This document shows, one piece after another, positions 1-12,100 of a DNA stretch of 64,000 bases (its first letter is position 1; every line of letters begins with the position of its first letter). Location of the stretch: positions 1,860,001 through 1,924,000 of the forward strand of contig JANATG010000003.1 in assembly GCA_029449235.1 (NCBI GenBank), written 5' to 3'. The DNA is from Linnemannia schmuckeri (lineage: Eukaryota > Mortierellomycota > Mortierellomycetes > Mortierellales > Mortierellaceae). A program made the translations under genes and the position numbers. A model generated the notes under the pieces. It did no database searches. It saw only the letters and a program-made list of their open reading frames with translations, and was not told the DNA's origin.

Positions 1-104
1 TGCATATTTCATTCTCTGAGCGTCCAGCCGACCAGGTTCATTCACTGGAGGATGTCAAACAAGCTCGCGTCGTAAAGGATGATTACGCCTTTTCGATTAT
101 CTAG
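1..104 (+). CDS. possible C-terminal end of a gene cut by the left window edge
   Basis: Reading from base 3, 33 sense codons run to a TAG at 102-104. The composition is mixed and coding-like (it ends ...DDYAFSII), and T-rich non-coding sequence follows at once. I do not recognise the protein and nothing upstream is visible. It could equally be a chance open frame, since 33 codons is short. Confidence 0.3.
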   Translation, partial: HISFSERPADQVHSLEDVKQARVVKDDYAFSII

Positions 105-1037
105 GTAGCATTGTATCTTTTTTTGTATCATTAATTGACCCTTTAGGACCACCGCAAAGCGCATTTTTTTTTTGTTGTTGTTTCACTCCAAACTTCCAAC
201 CGTGCCATCGTCCGTCGCTCTTTTATCTTTAATCCTGCCTCTTCTCCTCGCATTCTCCCTCTTTTTTCGCGGCTGCAATTTTGTTCTTGGTGGACAAATC
301 CATCCGACGCCACTAAATTTCAGAGGGGGAGGGGAAGGAGTTCGTACGCAATGTTATTTCTCTGGTAAAAAGCCCAAGGGAGGCATTTGATAGTTAAAGG
401 GGCTACATATCAAACTCTTCCAAGAGCCATCTACCAGTCGCAGTCCGGTCCACAACCTGGCTCTGCGCAACAATTGTCGCTGCTCTTCACAGGAAAAACG
501 GAAGAAAAAATAAAACTAGATACGAATCAAGGGGATTCTTCCTATCCTCTCTATCAATGATAACTTCCTCCTTCCCAACAGACTCTCCGTCAGCCGCTCA
601 TCAGCTGCCCCTGGTTCCTTGGTCGCTCCAGGGCAGGTCCGGTCCTCATGTGTGGCTAGCGAAGCGCCACACGGGCAGAAATCATCATGCGTGATGTATC
701 CGTATCCTCAACTTCAGTCACCTCGGGGGCCTATGTATTTGGATGTTTTGTCCTTGGCAGAGATGCCTTGCGTCTGCTCTCATGCGATCGTCATGGAGCA
801 TCGAGTTTTCCGGATTAGTTCTGAGGCCTGCGTCTCCATGTAGCCAATAAACTTGTGAAAGACCGTCTTGGCAATGGACTGTGGGATCCTAAAAGTATTT
901 GTGTATGGGTTAAAAAAAAAAAAAAAAAAAAAAAAAGAAAAAAACGCCACCAATTTTAGCGTCACGTGCATAAGGTCTCACTTTGGAAATTTATATACAT
1001 ATATGATCAAGACGAATAGGTTCTCATCAGAATAAGT
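105..1037. other. intergenic, no supported gene
   Basis: No reading frame here has a convincing start, length or splice context. An A25 homopolymer lies at 912-936. A minus-strand frame around 780-895 looks weakly coding-like after a possible acceptor near 890, but no upstream exon could be found before the tRNA, so no gene is called. Confidence 0.5.
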
Positions 1038-1118
1038 GTCAATATGGCCGAGCGGTTAAGGCGTGTGACTAGAAATCACATGGGTTCTCCCGCGCAGGTT
1101 CAAATCCTGCTGTTGACG
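1038..1118 (+). tRNA. tRNA-Ser (anticodon AGA)
   Basis: The acceptor stem pairs 1038-1044 (GTCAATA) with 1111-1117 (TGTTGAC), with G at 1118 as discriminator. The anticodon stem TGTGA/TCACA (1064-1068 and 1076-1080) encloses a 7-nt loop with AGA at 1071-1073. A long variable arm lies between the anticodon and T arms, as expected for a class II serine tRNA. There is no intron. Internal promoters are visible: A box TGGCCGAGCGG at 1045-1055 and B box GGTTCAAATCC at 1097-1107. Confidence 0.96.
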
Positions 1119-2254
1119 CTATCCTTTTTGCACGATGAAAAGTGCCTCTTTTTTTTGTTGGGGTAGGCAAGGGTGAGAGTTTGCTTGACCATTTTTTTTT
1201 GCTAATGGTGATCGTGATCTTTCTTGGTTGACACCATCCAATCCCTATGGTTAATATTTTTTATCTTGTTCTGGTCGCGTTATTGCTTTGGATGCGCTTA
1301 GTATTCAGCACCTTGAATACTAGGATTGAATCGGCCGCAAAGTAAAAGTTTTATGAACAACAGGTATTACAACTGAAGCTGACAGTGTCGACTAACTTCC
1401 AGTCCAGATTGTCACTGCATATCATTATTTTTTTACCCATCAAGCCCGGTCATTTAACTGCGCCCATACATACACTCACGTCTACTCGCATTTATACTGT
1501 TCAACGCGCGGCTAGGCACTGAGTTCGTATCCATATCAAACGCCTATGTTCACTAATGGTTGGAGATGCGTCTTTTTTTTTTTTTTTTTTTTTTTTTGTA
1601 ACCACTGCAACGATTCATGGATGCGATTGTTGATACTGTTGAGTTGTGAGAAAACGATCGCAGCTTGTATTTTGTTCTTGTCTTGCACTTTAAGTCTGTT
1701 AGTAATGACTGCAATCCATGATGCGTGCATGGTTTTGATCAATAATGGTCTTGTTCAATACAGCACAGGTCATAATTTACAAAGATTGATCAATGATAGA
1801 CTTTTTTTTTTGTCTTGCCGGTTCAAGCACCATTTTATTGCTCGAATTGTCATCACTCTCGTCTGACACACTTGCATGCAAACCACAGACAGTGACAATT
1901 ACTGTCCCTGAAGAAGAAACTAGTGATTAAGGTTCAATACTGAAGCTCGCTTTTTTTCTACCCTCTCTTATCTTTCTCTCTAGTCAAGCATGATGGCACT
2001 GACCGACAAGGTTCCTAGTCCACCACCATCATATTCAGCTACGTCCACATCCTCTCACGCTACCCGCCTTTTCCTCCCTCCTCCTCAACCAAAGAAGCAG
2101 ACATTCATTTTTTTGCGAATGAGCGCCACCAAAATTTGAACCAATGAGAATCAAAGTTGATGCTACCAAAGCCACTCAATTTTTTTTTTTCCTTTAAGCC
2201 CATCGAAGGCCCTGAGTGATATTTTGTTCCTCCTTTTTCTTTCCTTTCCCATAA
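1119..2254. other. spacer and 5' region of OGG1
   Basis: No gene is supported. A T25 homopolymer sits at 1573-1597. A 50-codon ORF starting near 1990 (MMALTDKVP...) ends before OGG1; it is too short and featureless to call and may be an upstream ORF. Confidence 0.5.
1125..1129 (+). terminator. Pol III terminator of the tRNA-Ser gene
   Basis: A run of five T residues begins 7 nt after the tRNA 3' end, the usual RNA polymerase III termination signal. Confidence 0.7.
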
Positions 2255-3980
2255 ATGATGGCTGCACTAACAAGGACGACCCGCAAGCGAGCTCTCTCCC
2301 TCGCCAAAGACACACCGACAACCTCAGCGGCAACCATCAAAACAACAGCCACAACCAGGGCGACTATCAAAACAACCAAGACAACCACTCCCAAGGCACC
2401 ACCGCCATCGACTTCCGCAGCAAAACCACACCCTCGCAAAACACTGCATCCCCCAACAAAAGTCCACTCGACGCCCTGGGTATCGATCCAAATCCCTCGT
2501 TCAGAACTAGACCTGACCACAACCCTGAAATGCGGACAGTCGTTCCGGTGGCAGAGAGAACATCAAGAACTCCCCTCGGGCGAGATCTCGGCCCCGACTT
2601 GGTCTTGTGTCCTCGATCGACGGGTTTGGTTTATTCAGGAGACGGATGATGGATTCCGGTTCAGGACTGTCCGTCCCTCTTCCTCCACTACGACCACATC
2701 AACAAAGTCGCCGGCAACACCTGCAGGCGTCACTTGGAGGACTACAGGAAAGGAAGAACAGGAAGAGCTGGAGAAGCTGGACAGGGCGTTCTTGAGGGAC
2801 TACTTCCAACTGGACGTATCCTTGACAGAACTGTACGCCAAATGGTCAGCGACCGACAAGAACTTTAAAGCGAAAGCTCCGTTCTTCCCGGGTGTCAGGA
2901 TGTTGCGTCAGGACCCTGTTGAGAATCTGTTTTGCTTTATTTGCAGTTCTAATAACAACATTAGTCGCATTACCCAAATGGTAGGTTGCTGAAGTGTGTT
3001 TGCTTACGAAAAAAAGACCCGAATAGTCGAGACAGAAGGTCTAACCAACATTCTGTTATTGTTATCATGTGTTATAGGCGGCAAAGATGTGCTCAGAGTA
3101 CGGGTCACCACTCACAGTTCCTCTCGAACAAGAATCCCTCGACTCTACTACTTCCACCAGCAGCAGGACGTTCTACGAGTTCCCAACAATCGAAGCGCTA
3201 GCACAGGATGGAGTCGAGGAGACGCTTCGAAGTCTCGGATTCGGGTACCGTGCGAAATATATCGCCACAACAGCTAAGATAATCCAAGAGATGGAAGATG
3301 GAGAGGCCTGGTTGCATGGATTACGCAAGTTACCGTATGAAGATGCGCATGCGGCGCTTTTGACTCTTCAGGGAGTTGGACCCAAAGTCGCTGACTGCGT
3401 CGTACGTTTTTTGCTCTTTGTTTCCTTTTTTTTTTTTTTTTTGTTTTTTTTTGTTTCGGACTAATGAAGATCTACTCTTTCGATATCTCAACTAACACAT
3501 ATCTCCGTCCCTTTTTTACATACACAATAGTGCTTAATGTCGCTAGACAAGCACGAGACTATCCCGGTAGATACACACGTTTGGCAGATCGCGGTGCGAG
3601 ACTACCGGTTCCGGTTCGAGGGGAAGGCACCCAAAGCCATCTCACCAGCAATCTATAAGGCTGTGGGGAGACATTTCGTGGATCTGTTTGGTGGATATGC
3701 GGGGTGGGCGCATTCTGTGCTGTTTGCGGCGGATCTGAGGACGATTGAGGGGCGAGTGAAGGAGGATCCCGATGTTGTTAAACAGGAGGTTGTGGAGGAG
3801 GAGGTAGAGAGGATTGTAATGAAGGTTGAGTTGAAGATGGAGGAGAAGGTTATGGTTGTGAAGCAGGAAATTGAGGAGGAGACGGTGGTAACAGAACATA
3901 TCAAGGACATCAAGTTGGAGGATCCCTTGGACACCTTGCCAACCGGTCGACGTGTGTCCAAGCGAAGGAAGGCCGTTTGA
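2255..3980 (+). CDS. OGG1: 8-oxoguanine DNA glycosylase/AP lyase (OGG1)
   Basis: Exons 2255-2980, 3078-3401 and 3531-3980 give 499 aa. Ogg1 removes 8-oxoguanine opposite C and nicks the abasic site in nuclear and mitochondrial base excision repair. The N-terminal OGG fold is seen from IPRSELDL... with GQSFRW, followed by FICSSNNNISRI. The HhH-GPD motif is LQGVGPKVADC, with catalytic Lys345; catalytic Asp364 lies in PVDTHVW. Intron 2 splits the codon block just after VADCV, and branch-like CTAAC precedes its acceptor. Two extensions exceed the usual ~320-380 aa: a Thr/Lys-rich N-terminus of about 75 residues, possibly a targeting region, and an acidic Glu/Val-rich tail ending in the basic SKRRKAV, a plausible nuclear signal. 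A second ATG follows directly at 2258. Confidence 0.95.
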
Positions 3981-4186
3981 TCTCTTTGATCAGAAAAAAT
4001 TAAAAAAAAATCTCAATGCTGCCATTTAGGCCTCATTTTGCCTGTCTCAACTTTTCGCAGGGTGTCGTGTTCCTGACTGATAGATTTTTCTTCCTTGCGC
4101 TTCGCACTTCACAAGGGCTCTCTTTTTCTTCTCTCTTACTCATCCTTCCACACATTCACCCCACCCATTTCAACCCACACCTCGAA

Positions 4187-5419
4187 ATGCAAACAGCAAA
4201 GATTGCAGTAGCACAATTCTGTGGAGGCCCATCCATCTCCAAGAACCTTTCAACATGCACACGCCTCATGCGGCTCGCTTCCGCCCAGGGCGCAAAACTG
4301 GTCTTCTTCCCCGAGGCGTCCGACTTTATCGGCAACCCGCCCGAAGAAGCCCTCACCCTCGCGTCGCCAATTGGTGCAAAGGAAGGAGAAGGAGAAGGGG
4401 AGTTTTTGAGAGGGCTTTGTAAAGAAGCAAAGGAGCTGGGGATTGGGTGTTCTGTTGGCGTTCATGAACAGGTACGCCTTTTTTTGTACAAGAAGTTGGT
4501 GGTGAATGAGAGGCGTTTTTTTTTTTTTTTTTTTTTTTTGCTGAATTTATCAAGACCCCAACCACTAATACCAGATTCTACCATCACTCCACCGTGTCGT
4601 CGAAAAAACGCACGAAATAGAGCCCCTCCAAAGGCCGCTTATACAACACCCACGTCCTTATCTCCTCGCAAGGTCTCATAACACAAACCTACCGCAAGAT
4701 CCACCTCTTCGATGTTGATATTGCACAAGGCCCACGACTGATGGAAAGCAACTCCACCGTCGCTGGCGATCGTGTAGTCCCACCAGTCTCGACACCCATC
4801 GGCAAGATTGGTCTGGGAATCTGCTATGATTTAAGGTTCCCCGAGATGGCGCTTGCATTAAGAAGAAAAGGGGCGGAGATCTTGACGTATCCTTCGGCAT
4901 TTACTATCAAGACTGGGGAGGCTCATTGGGGTAAGTGGTGGGGGTTGAAGAATCATTGTGTTTAGAGTGCGGTTTGTGTGGGGGTACAACACACAGAGGC
5001 TAATCATGATGATGTTTGTATTTCTTGTATAATAGAGGTGCTACTGAGGAGCAGGGCGATAGAGACGCAGTGTTATGTGGTTGCGGCGGCGCAGGTCGGA
5101 CAGCATTCAGAAAAACGTGCCAGCTACGGGCACGCCATGGTACAGTTGCCTTTTGACTCCTGACTCATTTGCTCATAAGATTTAGTGAATTTAGGCGCGT
5201 TTTACTAATTGGAAAAACATTGGCTGAAATGAATAGATTGTGGATCCGTGGGGAAGGGTGTGTGCAAAGTGCGATGGTGAAGAAGAAGGGATTGCCATTG
5301 CGGAGGTCGACCTGCTGATATTGGAACGCATCCGTACCGAAATGCCGGTTCTTAACCACCGACGTAACGACATCTTCTCATCGTTATGTGCCTCCGACCT
5401 CCACGAAAATATAGAATAA
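4187..5419 (+). CDS. NIT1: Nit1-type carbon-nitrogen hydrolase (deaminated glutathione amidase-like)
   Basis: Exons 4187-4471, 4621-4930, 5036-5139 and 5237-5419 give 293 aa. The nitrilase-superfamily triad is visible: Glu43 in FFPEASDF, Lys in YRKIHLFDVD and Cys in GICYDLRFPE. Flanking motifs AEILTYPSAF, ETQCYVVAAAQ and EKRASYGHAM match Nit1/Nit2 amidases, which hydrolyse deaminated glutathione as metabolite repair. That substrate is known for the family, not shown here. ATG 4187 was chosen because MQTAKIAVAQF is the canonical start of the domain; an upstream in-frame ATG at 4016 would add an unrelated hydrophobic stretch. Intron 1 carries a T24 tract. Its acceptor is the least certain: AAATAG ending at 4620 restores frame, but an earlier AG near 4574 exists. 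Confidence 0.9.
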
Positions 5420-5432
5420 TTATCAATACAAT

Positions 5433-5452
5433 TTTATTTTTTCAACAATAAA
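5433..5452. promoter_or_regulatory. interleaved poly(A) signals of two convergent genes
   Basis: AATAAA at 5447-5452 (+) lies 28 nt after the amidase stop. Its mirror, TTTATT at 5433-5438, is a minus-strand AATAAA 25 nt after the ArfGAP stop at 5463. The 43-bp gap holds both signals, so cleavage of each mRNA should fall at or inside the other gene. Confidence 0.55.
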
Positions 5453-5462
5453 AAGAGATCAA

Positions 5463-7109
5463 CTAGAAGAGATTGTTGTTGTTGCCCCAAGGGTTAGGGT
5501 TATTGTTGTTAAAGTTGTTGTTGTTATTATTGTTCATCCCAAATGGCGAATTGTTGCCGCCATTGAAGCCACCGTTCATGCCGTTGTTGGTGTTCATGCC
5601 CATTGGGTTGCTATTCATGCTCCCAAACATGTTATTGGTGTTGGACGACAGGGAGTTGAACGGTGATCCGAGCCCGCTACTGTTGCCTCCCATGCCCGCA
5701 AACTGGTTGTTGTTATTATTGTTGAACATATTGTTGTTCCCAAAAGCATTGCCGGTGGGCTGCTGAGACGCCTGTGATACTCCAAAGGGATTTATCTGTT
5801 GCTGCTGAAGGTTGTTCATGCCCATGTTGCCCATGTTGCCCATGCCCATGCCCACGCCCATACTTGAATTGGTGTTGCCAAACATGTTGTTGGCACCCGT
5901 GGGCATGCTTGTCTGGATGCCGAACGCAGAGTTCATTTGCTGGTTGTTGTTGTTGTTGTTCATAGCCCAAGAGTTCATATCGTTATTGAATCCAGTTTGC
6001 TGCTGTTGAAGACCGAAAGCATTGTTCATCCCGTTGTTGCCAAACATGTTGTTATTGTTATTGTTGTTGGTCTCGTTGTTGTAAAGGGCGAGGATCTGGG
6101 CGTTCTTGTCGAGAATCGACTGCAACTGGCTCTGGTTTTGGCCTATTTCGCACAAGTAACGTACACAAATGAGTCTCTGGTTCCACGATATCAATTATCA
6201 AGCTGACATCGATAATGGTAATGCTCTCATGCTGGTACCCACCAAATTGATCGAGACCGGAGTTTTGCTGGTTCCATTGCTGGTTATTGTTGCTAAATGC
6301 GTTCTGCATTTGCATCTGTTGCTGCATCATCATGCGTTGTTGCTGTTGCTGCTGGTCATCGTCCGTCGAAAGATCGAGTAAGAGATCCTCGTTCTTTTGT
6401 GTCTTTTTGGCGCCAGGTGGATCCAGACGAGCCGGCAATGGCGAAGACGAGCCTCCTTTTTCCCGCACGGCCTTGGCTAGCTTGTCTTTCTCATCAATCA
6501 AAAGTGCGGCTGCCACTTCAGGGTTGCCGCCAGCACGACGGAGCGCCTCCTTGTTCAATGCCGAGTCATGGAAACCCATGTTCCAGAGGATTGCCTCCTT
6601 GGGATCGCGACTGACGTTGTTGTTGTTACTGCTGTTATTGTTGCTGTTGGAAGACGGGCTGGGTCGGCTGTAAGTTCTTGAGTTGTTGTTATTGGAGGAG
6701 GTGTTGGGCGTAGAACTGACGGGTCCTTGACCGATGCGGCACAAAATCTCAATCGCATTAGGAACATCACCATCTGTTGACTGGAGGACCTGAAGGTTCT
6801 TGGCATTATCCTTGAAACCCATGGCTCGCAGGGCTGACATCTGAGTTGGGTAGGAGTTAGAGTTGACGACATCGTTCCTCGAGCCAGTTCCACGTCCTCC
6901 TGAAAAAGTGTTTCCGTAGGCAGATCTTCCAGAAGGCTGTTTCAAGTACAAGAGTCGTAAAGTTAAGTGATGTGATTAGATGATGGAAGATTGCAATGCA
7001 AAGTGCCACATGGCTAATCCTATTACTGTATTCCCTTCTACAATCCTTGCGACGTCTGTAGGTTGCAGTGCAAGGTGCCGCATAGGTATTTCTGACCAGA
7101 TCCAGTTCT

Positions 7110-7147
<38 letters not shown>

Positions 7148-8152
7148 GTGTTAAAGGATTTACCTGATAGTTTCCTCCGCCCTCCATAAACTCCTTTCGC
7201 TCGTACTTTGAGCGAATATACTGTTCCATAGAACTAAAAAAGTTGGATTGAAAAGCGGCATGTTAGATAGCAATCCGCCATGGCCAATTACCCATAGCCA
7301 CATCGAACAAAGCGAAGTGTGAAGGTGTGATAGTTTTACCTGCCCTCCATGCTTATTGGTGGTGGATGACGCTCGGGGTGTGGCATATACATCGAATTGA
7401 CCTTGCCGTTACCCCAGTTTTTCATCGTCTAGTTTGATCCAGACGAAAAACGAGAGACCGACATAAAAAGGACAGAAGAGAATCCCGAAAGTAGGTGAGT
7501 TAGTGACTGAAGAGGGTGAGTGAGCCGTGTCAATCCTTTGATCCATTGTGTGAGTTGCGAGACTCTCCTTGGATTTTGGATTTTCCTTCTCTTCATTCAT
7601 TTTGAGAGCCATGCATAATACAACACAAAGAAAGACGTTGTCCTGGAATGTCGATAATTTGCCAAGGAGCCAAACAAAGAAGATACAAATGCTTACATCG
7701 ATGTCATCCTGGGTCCACGAGTCGAGAGAGACAGACTTGACCTTGGAGATATGGGTGCCCATCTTTCGGTGGACACTGCAGCAGCGGACACAAAGGAAAC
7801 AGCCCAGGGAGTACGAAGCCCAATTAGGATCTATTATAATTGATTCGATGAAGAAAGAACGAGGACGAGTCAATACGTGGACAGGTTTTAGCCAAGTCTT
7901 CATTTTTTTCACTCTCTGTAAGTGAAAAGTCGAAAAATAATGAAAAGCGGCGAATGCTGATATGGGGCAACTCGAATCAGTGCGGACGACACTTTTTACT
8001 GAGGAAGAAAAAAAAAAGTAAAAGTGGTGAGAAAAGAGGAACGAGTCCTTACTGGCGGCACCACAGTCGCAGCAGATGGTGTTGACGGGGATCTTGAGGA
8101 GCTCGTTGAGGAGTCGCTCGCTCTTGTCCATGGGTAGTTTTCTATCGGACAT
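5463..8152 (-). CDS. ArfGAP with two UBA domains and Asn/Gln-rich tail (Gts1-like)
   Basis: Exons from the 5' end are 8053-8152, 7697-7830, 7340-7428, 7164-7233, 6243-6936 and 5463-6142, giving 588 aa. The N-terminal ArfGAP zinc finger has CX2CX16CX2C (C27, C30, C47, C50) with the catalytic arginine finger R55 in CCSVHR, so it should stimulate GTP hydrolysis on Arf GTPases in vesicle traffic. Two UBA-like helices bundles follow, at about 162-200 (MSALRAMGF...) and 242-280 (AILWNMGF...GNPEVAAALL). The C-terminal 300 residues are Asn/Gln/Gly/Met-rich with NPFG and NPWG motifs. The order ArfGAP-UBA-Q-rich resembles yeast Gts1 and fission yeast Ucp3. The intron at 7234-7339 separates exons 3 and 4, and the intron at 6937-7163 contains a 35-nt homopolymer. 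Confidence 0.9.
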
Positions 8153-9154
8153 GGCTGTTGGTTGTAATGGTAGTAGAAGAGGGTATAGAGGAGGGTTGTA
8201 TGGATTAAAAGGAAGAAAGGAGTGAGTATGAGGAGAGGAATGAGAAAAAAGAAGAGTAAAGGCCAAGGAAGAAGTGAAAAGAGGGAAGAAGGGCTGGCTG
8301 GGTCGAGGTGTCTCTCTTTCCTTCGAAGGCCAAGCTTGCAAGGGCTAGCTGTGACGTCCATCCCCCGTGACTTAGATTCTTAAGGTACGAACGAACTTCA
8401 ACGAAGCGAGCTTCTTTTTCTTCTACGTTCCAACCGCTCCATTCAACAAACTCATTCTCATTGCAACCTGCAATTCATCAGCACTGTCGCGACACCCTAA
8501 AAATAACGACATTACTCATAAAAACTACTAGAAAACTACCAGACAACGACAACAGAGAAATTAAAAAAAAAGAAGAACAACGGGCAACAGATTTTTGTGT
8601 TTCGATCCCCTCCTTCCCTTTCACACCTCCAACCAGCGCGACATAAACACATACAAACACATACGGCGCGCGTAAAAATGAGAGCCACACGATCGGTGTG
8701 AGGTATGTTTATGATGCTAGCTCTTGTTTGTTTATGTGAAAGCAAATAGCAAGAACGAAAGGGTGCGGGAGGAGTAGAGAAGGGAAGGATGACTATCTCG
8801 ATGAGCGTGGTGGCCCTATTTGGTACTGATGCGATGATATGATATCCATCGAGAGAAATATTAAAGAAAGCTTAGTTTCTAGTGGGACGACCAAATACCC
8901 TTTAATCTCTCTCGTCTGATTTTTAGCCTTTTGTCTTTTTCCTTGTGCTCACTTTTGTTTGTTCCCTTTTTCTTTTCTCCACGCTTGACTAACTGACTGA
9001 CTAATCACTAAAACCCTTTGCTTCTTTCTCCTTTCTCCTCCCTCTTTCCCCCTCCTTTTTGTCGATTCCCATCTCACCACTACCACCACCGCCACCACAG
9101 CAAGCGCATTCCTTCTCCCTTTCTTCCTCTTCTCAGTATTCTTTTTCGCTCGGC
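8153..9154. promoter_or_regulatory. shared divergent promoter region (ArfGAP / WD40 genes)
   Basis: This 1.0-kb interval separates two start codons pointing apart. It is pyrimidine-rich toward the + gene (TTCTCCTTTCTCC-type sequence from about 8940) and purine-rich toward the - gene, as expected of 5' leaders here. No other gene is seen. Confidence 0.5.
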
Positions 9155-12100
9155 ATGTCCAAGGATCCGCGTCTTCGCAGACAACAATCCTCTTCCTCCC
9201 GTCCAAACAATGAATCTTCCTCATCCCCATCCTCAACGCCTCCTATTCCCTCAACAACAACGACAACAACAGCACTACCGCCTTCAACAACAACAATAGC
9301 CACAGCCGGAACAACAGCAATGACGGCCCCCTCTTCCACGTCGCAAGCTGAAGCTCAAAAACGATCAGAATCAAGGGCCCGGTCCCAGTCGCGGTCGCGA
9401 CCAGCTCAGCCAATCCTGCCTCCAGGTTCTCAAGCTTACCCTCCACCACGGTCCTACCAACAGGAGCAGTCCAGAGACGAACAACGCGCCAAGAAAGAAC
9501 GCGATTACATGATGTCAAATCGTCCACGAGACCCGTATGCAGCCTCGAACAATAACCCTTCACCACCACCAGCACAAGGGAGTAGCCAACCTTCGAGACC
9601 GAACGGACCACCCGGACCACCTGGACCTCCTTCTCGCAACCAGCCACAACAGACCGGATATCAGGGTTCGGCTTCAACGCGTCCAGACTTTACCTCGGTC
9701 CCAGGCAGTAGCATCAGTGGACAACGATCGCTGAGCCGAGGGTTTAGCCCAACAGCCTCGTCAAGGCAACAACCTCCGCCGCCACCTTCCCACGTCCGCC
9801 GCCTTTCAAACGATTTTCAGCACAGTGGCCCGTACAGTCGTCCCGACCAGAATGTTGGCAGCCAACAGAGCAGCAGCAGAAACAATTCACGCCAATGGGA
9901 TCTTCATATGCCAGGACCACCAACGATGACAACCTCGGGAATGCAGGGAGTATCAGGAGGGCCGACGACACCAACAACGCCAACAACGCCAACAACGAGA
10001 GGTTACCGGAACCCCTTTGAAAAGTATGTAGAATCAGCATCAGGAGGACCAAACTCAGCACAACCGGGGCCTCCACATGGACATTCAAGGTCATATCCGG
10101 GATCGCATTCTGGATCTCACTCCGGACCCTCCTCAGCTTCTTACTCTGGGCGTCCCTCAGGTTCCTACTCTGGGCCATCCCAAGGATCATACGCTGGACC
10201 TCCATCAAGATCCTACTCAGGACCTTCCCCGGGCGCTTACACAGGAGGACGTACCCCCAACCCTATAGGGTATCAAGGCCCCCCCAGAGGTGGCAGAAAT
10301 ACACCGCCGTCGTCACTGTCTTCATCCAGTTTAGATGGAGAGCGATCAAGGGCACCAGTGTCTAGGCACCGTAGCAAGAGTCGTGGTCGACACCCTGGGC
10401 CACCATCAGCAGACTCTGGACGAGCCCCACCAACAGAGTCAGTAGGAACACCACGCGAGCGCGGAAGGAGCAAAAGTGTTGTACGTCATTCACGCCCAAG
10501 GAGTCCACCGCGAGCAAGAAGTAGAGCTAGAAGTCGGCCAAGGAGCAGGAGCCGATACCGGAGCTTGAGCCGACCCGTTCGTCAGGACATCTCTATGGGC
10601 TTGTATGAGCGCTCGTACAGGTCTCCTTCGCGCTCAAAACGCGGGCGCTACGACTCTGACAGCAACAGTGGGTTCAGCGACAGCGACAGCGACTACTACA
10701 GGAGGAACAGACATAACAAGAGAAGAAGATTCTACAGTTCGTCCGAAGAAAGTTCGAGTGATCTGGACAACAGCGAATACAGCGACGACAGTGTGGCCGA
10801 GGTGGATGCGAACGGAGCACCGATGAGGAGGCCAGATACAAGAGGCTTCACTCTCGCGGAACGAGTCAACGGCCCAATGGCTGAAATGCTGTCAGAGGTA
10901 ATATCTTTGTCAGTTGTTCATTTCAAGCTACAACGTCTAAGCTGCTGCCAGTCGAAGTGTTTTACCATTACGCGTTTCCGTTACCAGATTTCTAACGCGC
11001 CCCCCCTTTTTTTTTCGTACACGCACATGTAGTTGAAACGATTGAATCATCGATACTCGGAACTGGGAGAGAAGCAACGGCGGACGCAGAAGAAGATTCG
11101 TAGGATTACGAGAGAGTTGGACTCAGAAATTCGAGAGCTTAAACGAGAGTTCCCCCCTGGATCTGATGGGCAGGTAAGAAGTTTGGGAATACGAGCGGCC
11201 CAGGGTACACAGTCGACGCAGCCCGGTCAACCCAAGAAGTCGAGCCCACGTTCTACCCCAAGATCAATCCCGCGTTCGACTCCACAGCCCACTTCGCCAC
11301 TGCCACAGAACGCAGAGTCAGAATCAGTACTAAGAAATCGCGCAGATCCAGGCGCCACGGAGCCTTCCTCTTCTAGATCGCGTAGTTTCTCCAGATCTCG
11401 CGCGAGTGCATGGAATGAGGGAGCTGTGATACACCCTACAGACACCACTGGTCAAAATCCTGTGCCACCGCCTCCTTCACTGATACCTGCGAGTGCAGGG
11501 GTGGCTGTCAAGACGGAGGACGATGTTGATGAAAGCTTGGGCTCGCTCAACAGAAATCGCCAGAGGACGAGTAGTGGTGGACAGATGCTTGATCTCACAG
11601 GAGGAGCAAAAGGCGGAGGGGAACTAAGAGAAGGAGAAGGAACGAATGGAGGAAGATCAGCACCGAATGTGCAGAATTATGCAACAGCACCGACCCGATC
11701 GATTGGCGCCAAGCGCGTCTTTGACCGAGCTACTTACGATCTTCCAATCGCAGAGCAGCAAGAGCTCTCATTTATCTCGTTGGGGAGATCTAACGTCATG
11801 GAAAAGATTGGTGGTGGTAGAGGTCCTCGTCCGTTGGTGTTGAATCCGTTTGCTCGTGGAACTCCTTTTGAAAAAATTGCTGTTGTCAATGGTTTGGACG
11901 GGTAAATTCAGTTAACGAGATATATATATTTTTCTGTACACTGTTGATAATTTGCTCCGCGCATTTTAACACGTTTTTCCTGTTTGAATATTGTAGCTTG
12001 ATTACTCTATATGACATTGACCTACAGGAAAAGGTGATGGAGATTACGCCAAAGTTGTCGCGAGTGATTCCATTTACAGAGACGCTGGCGTGGGTGTCGG

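Noticed and set aside
780..971. Minus-strand frame with a coding-like C-terminal stretch
   Set aside because: Its upstream part is a translated poly-T tract and no further exon fits before the tRNA gene.
1990..2142. 50-codon ORF starting MMALTDK, superficially like the OGG1 start MMAALTR
   Set aside because: The likeness covers only a few residues; it is short, out of context and lacks any domain.
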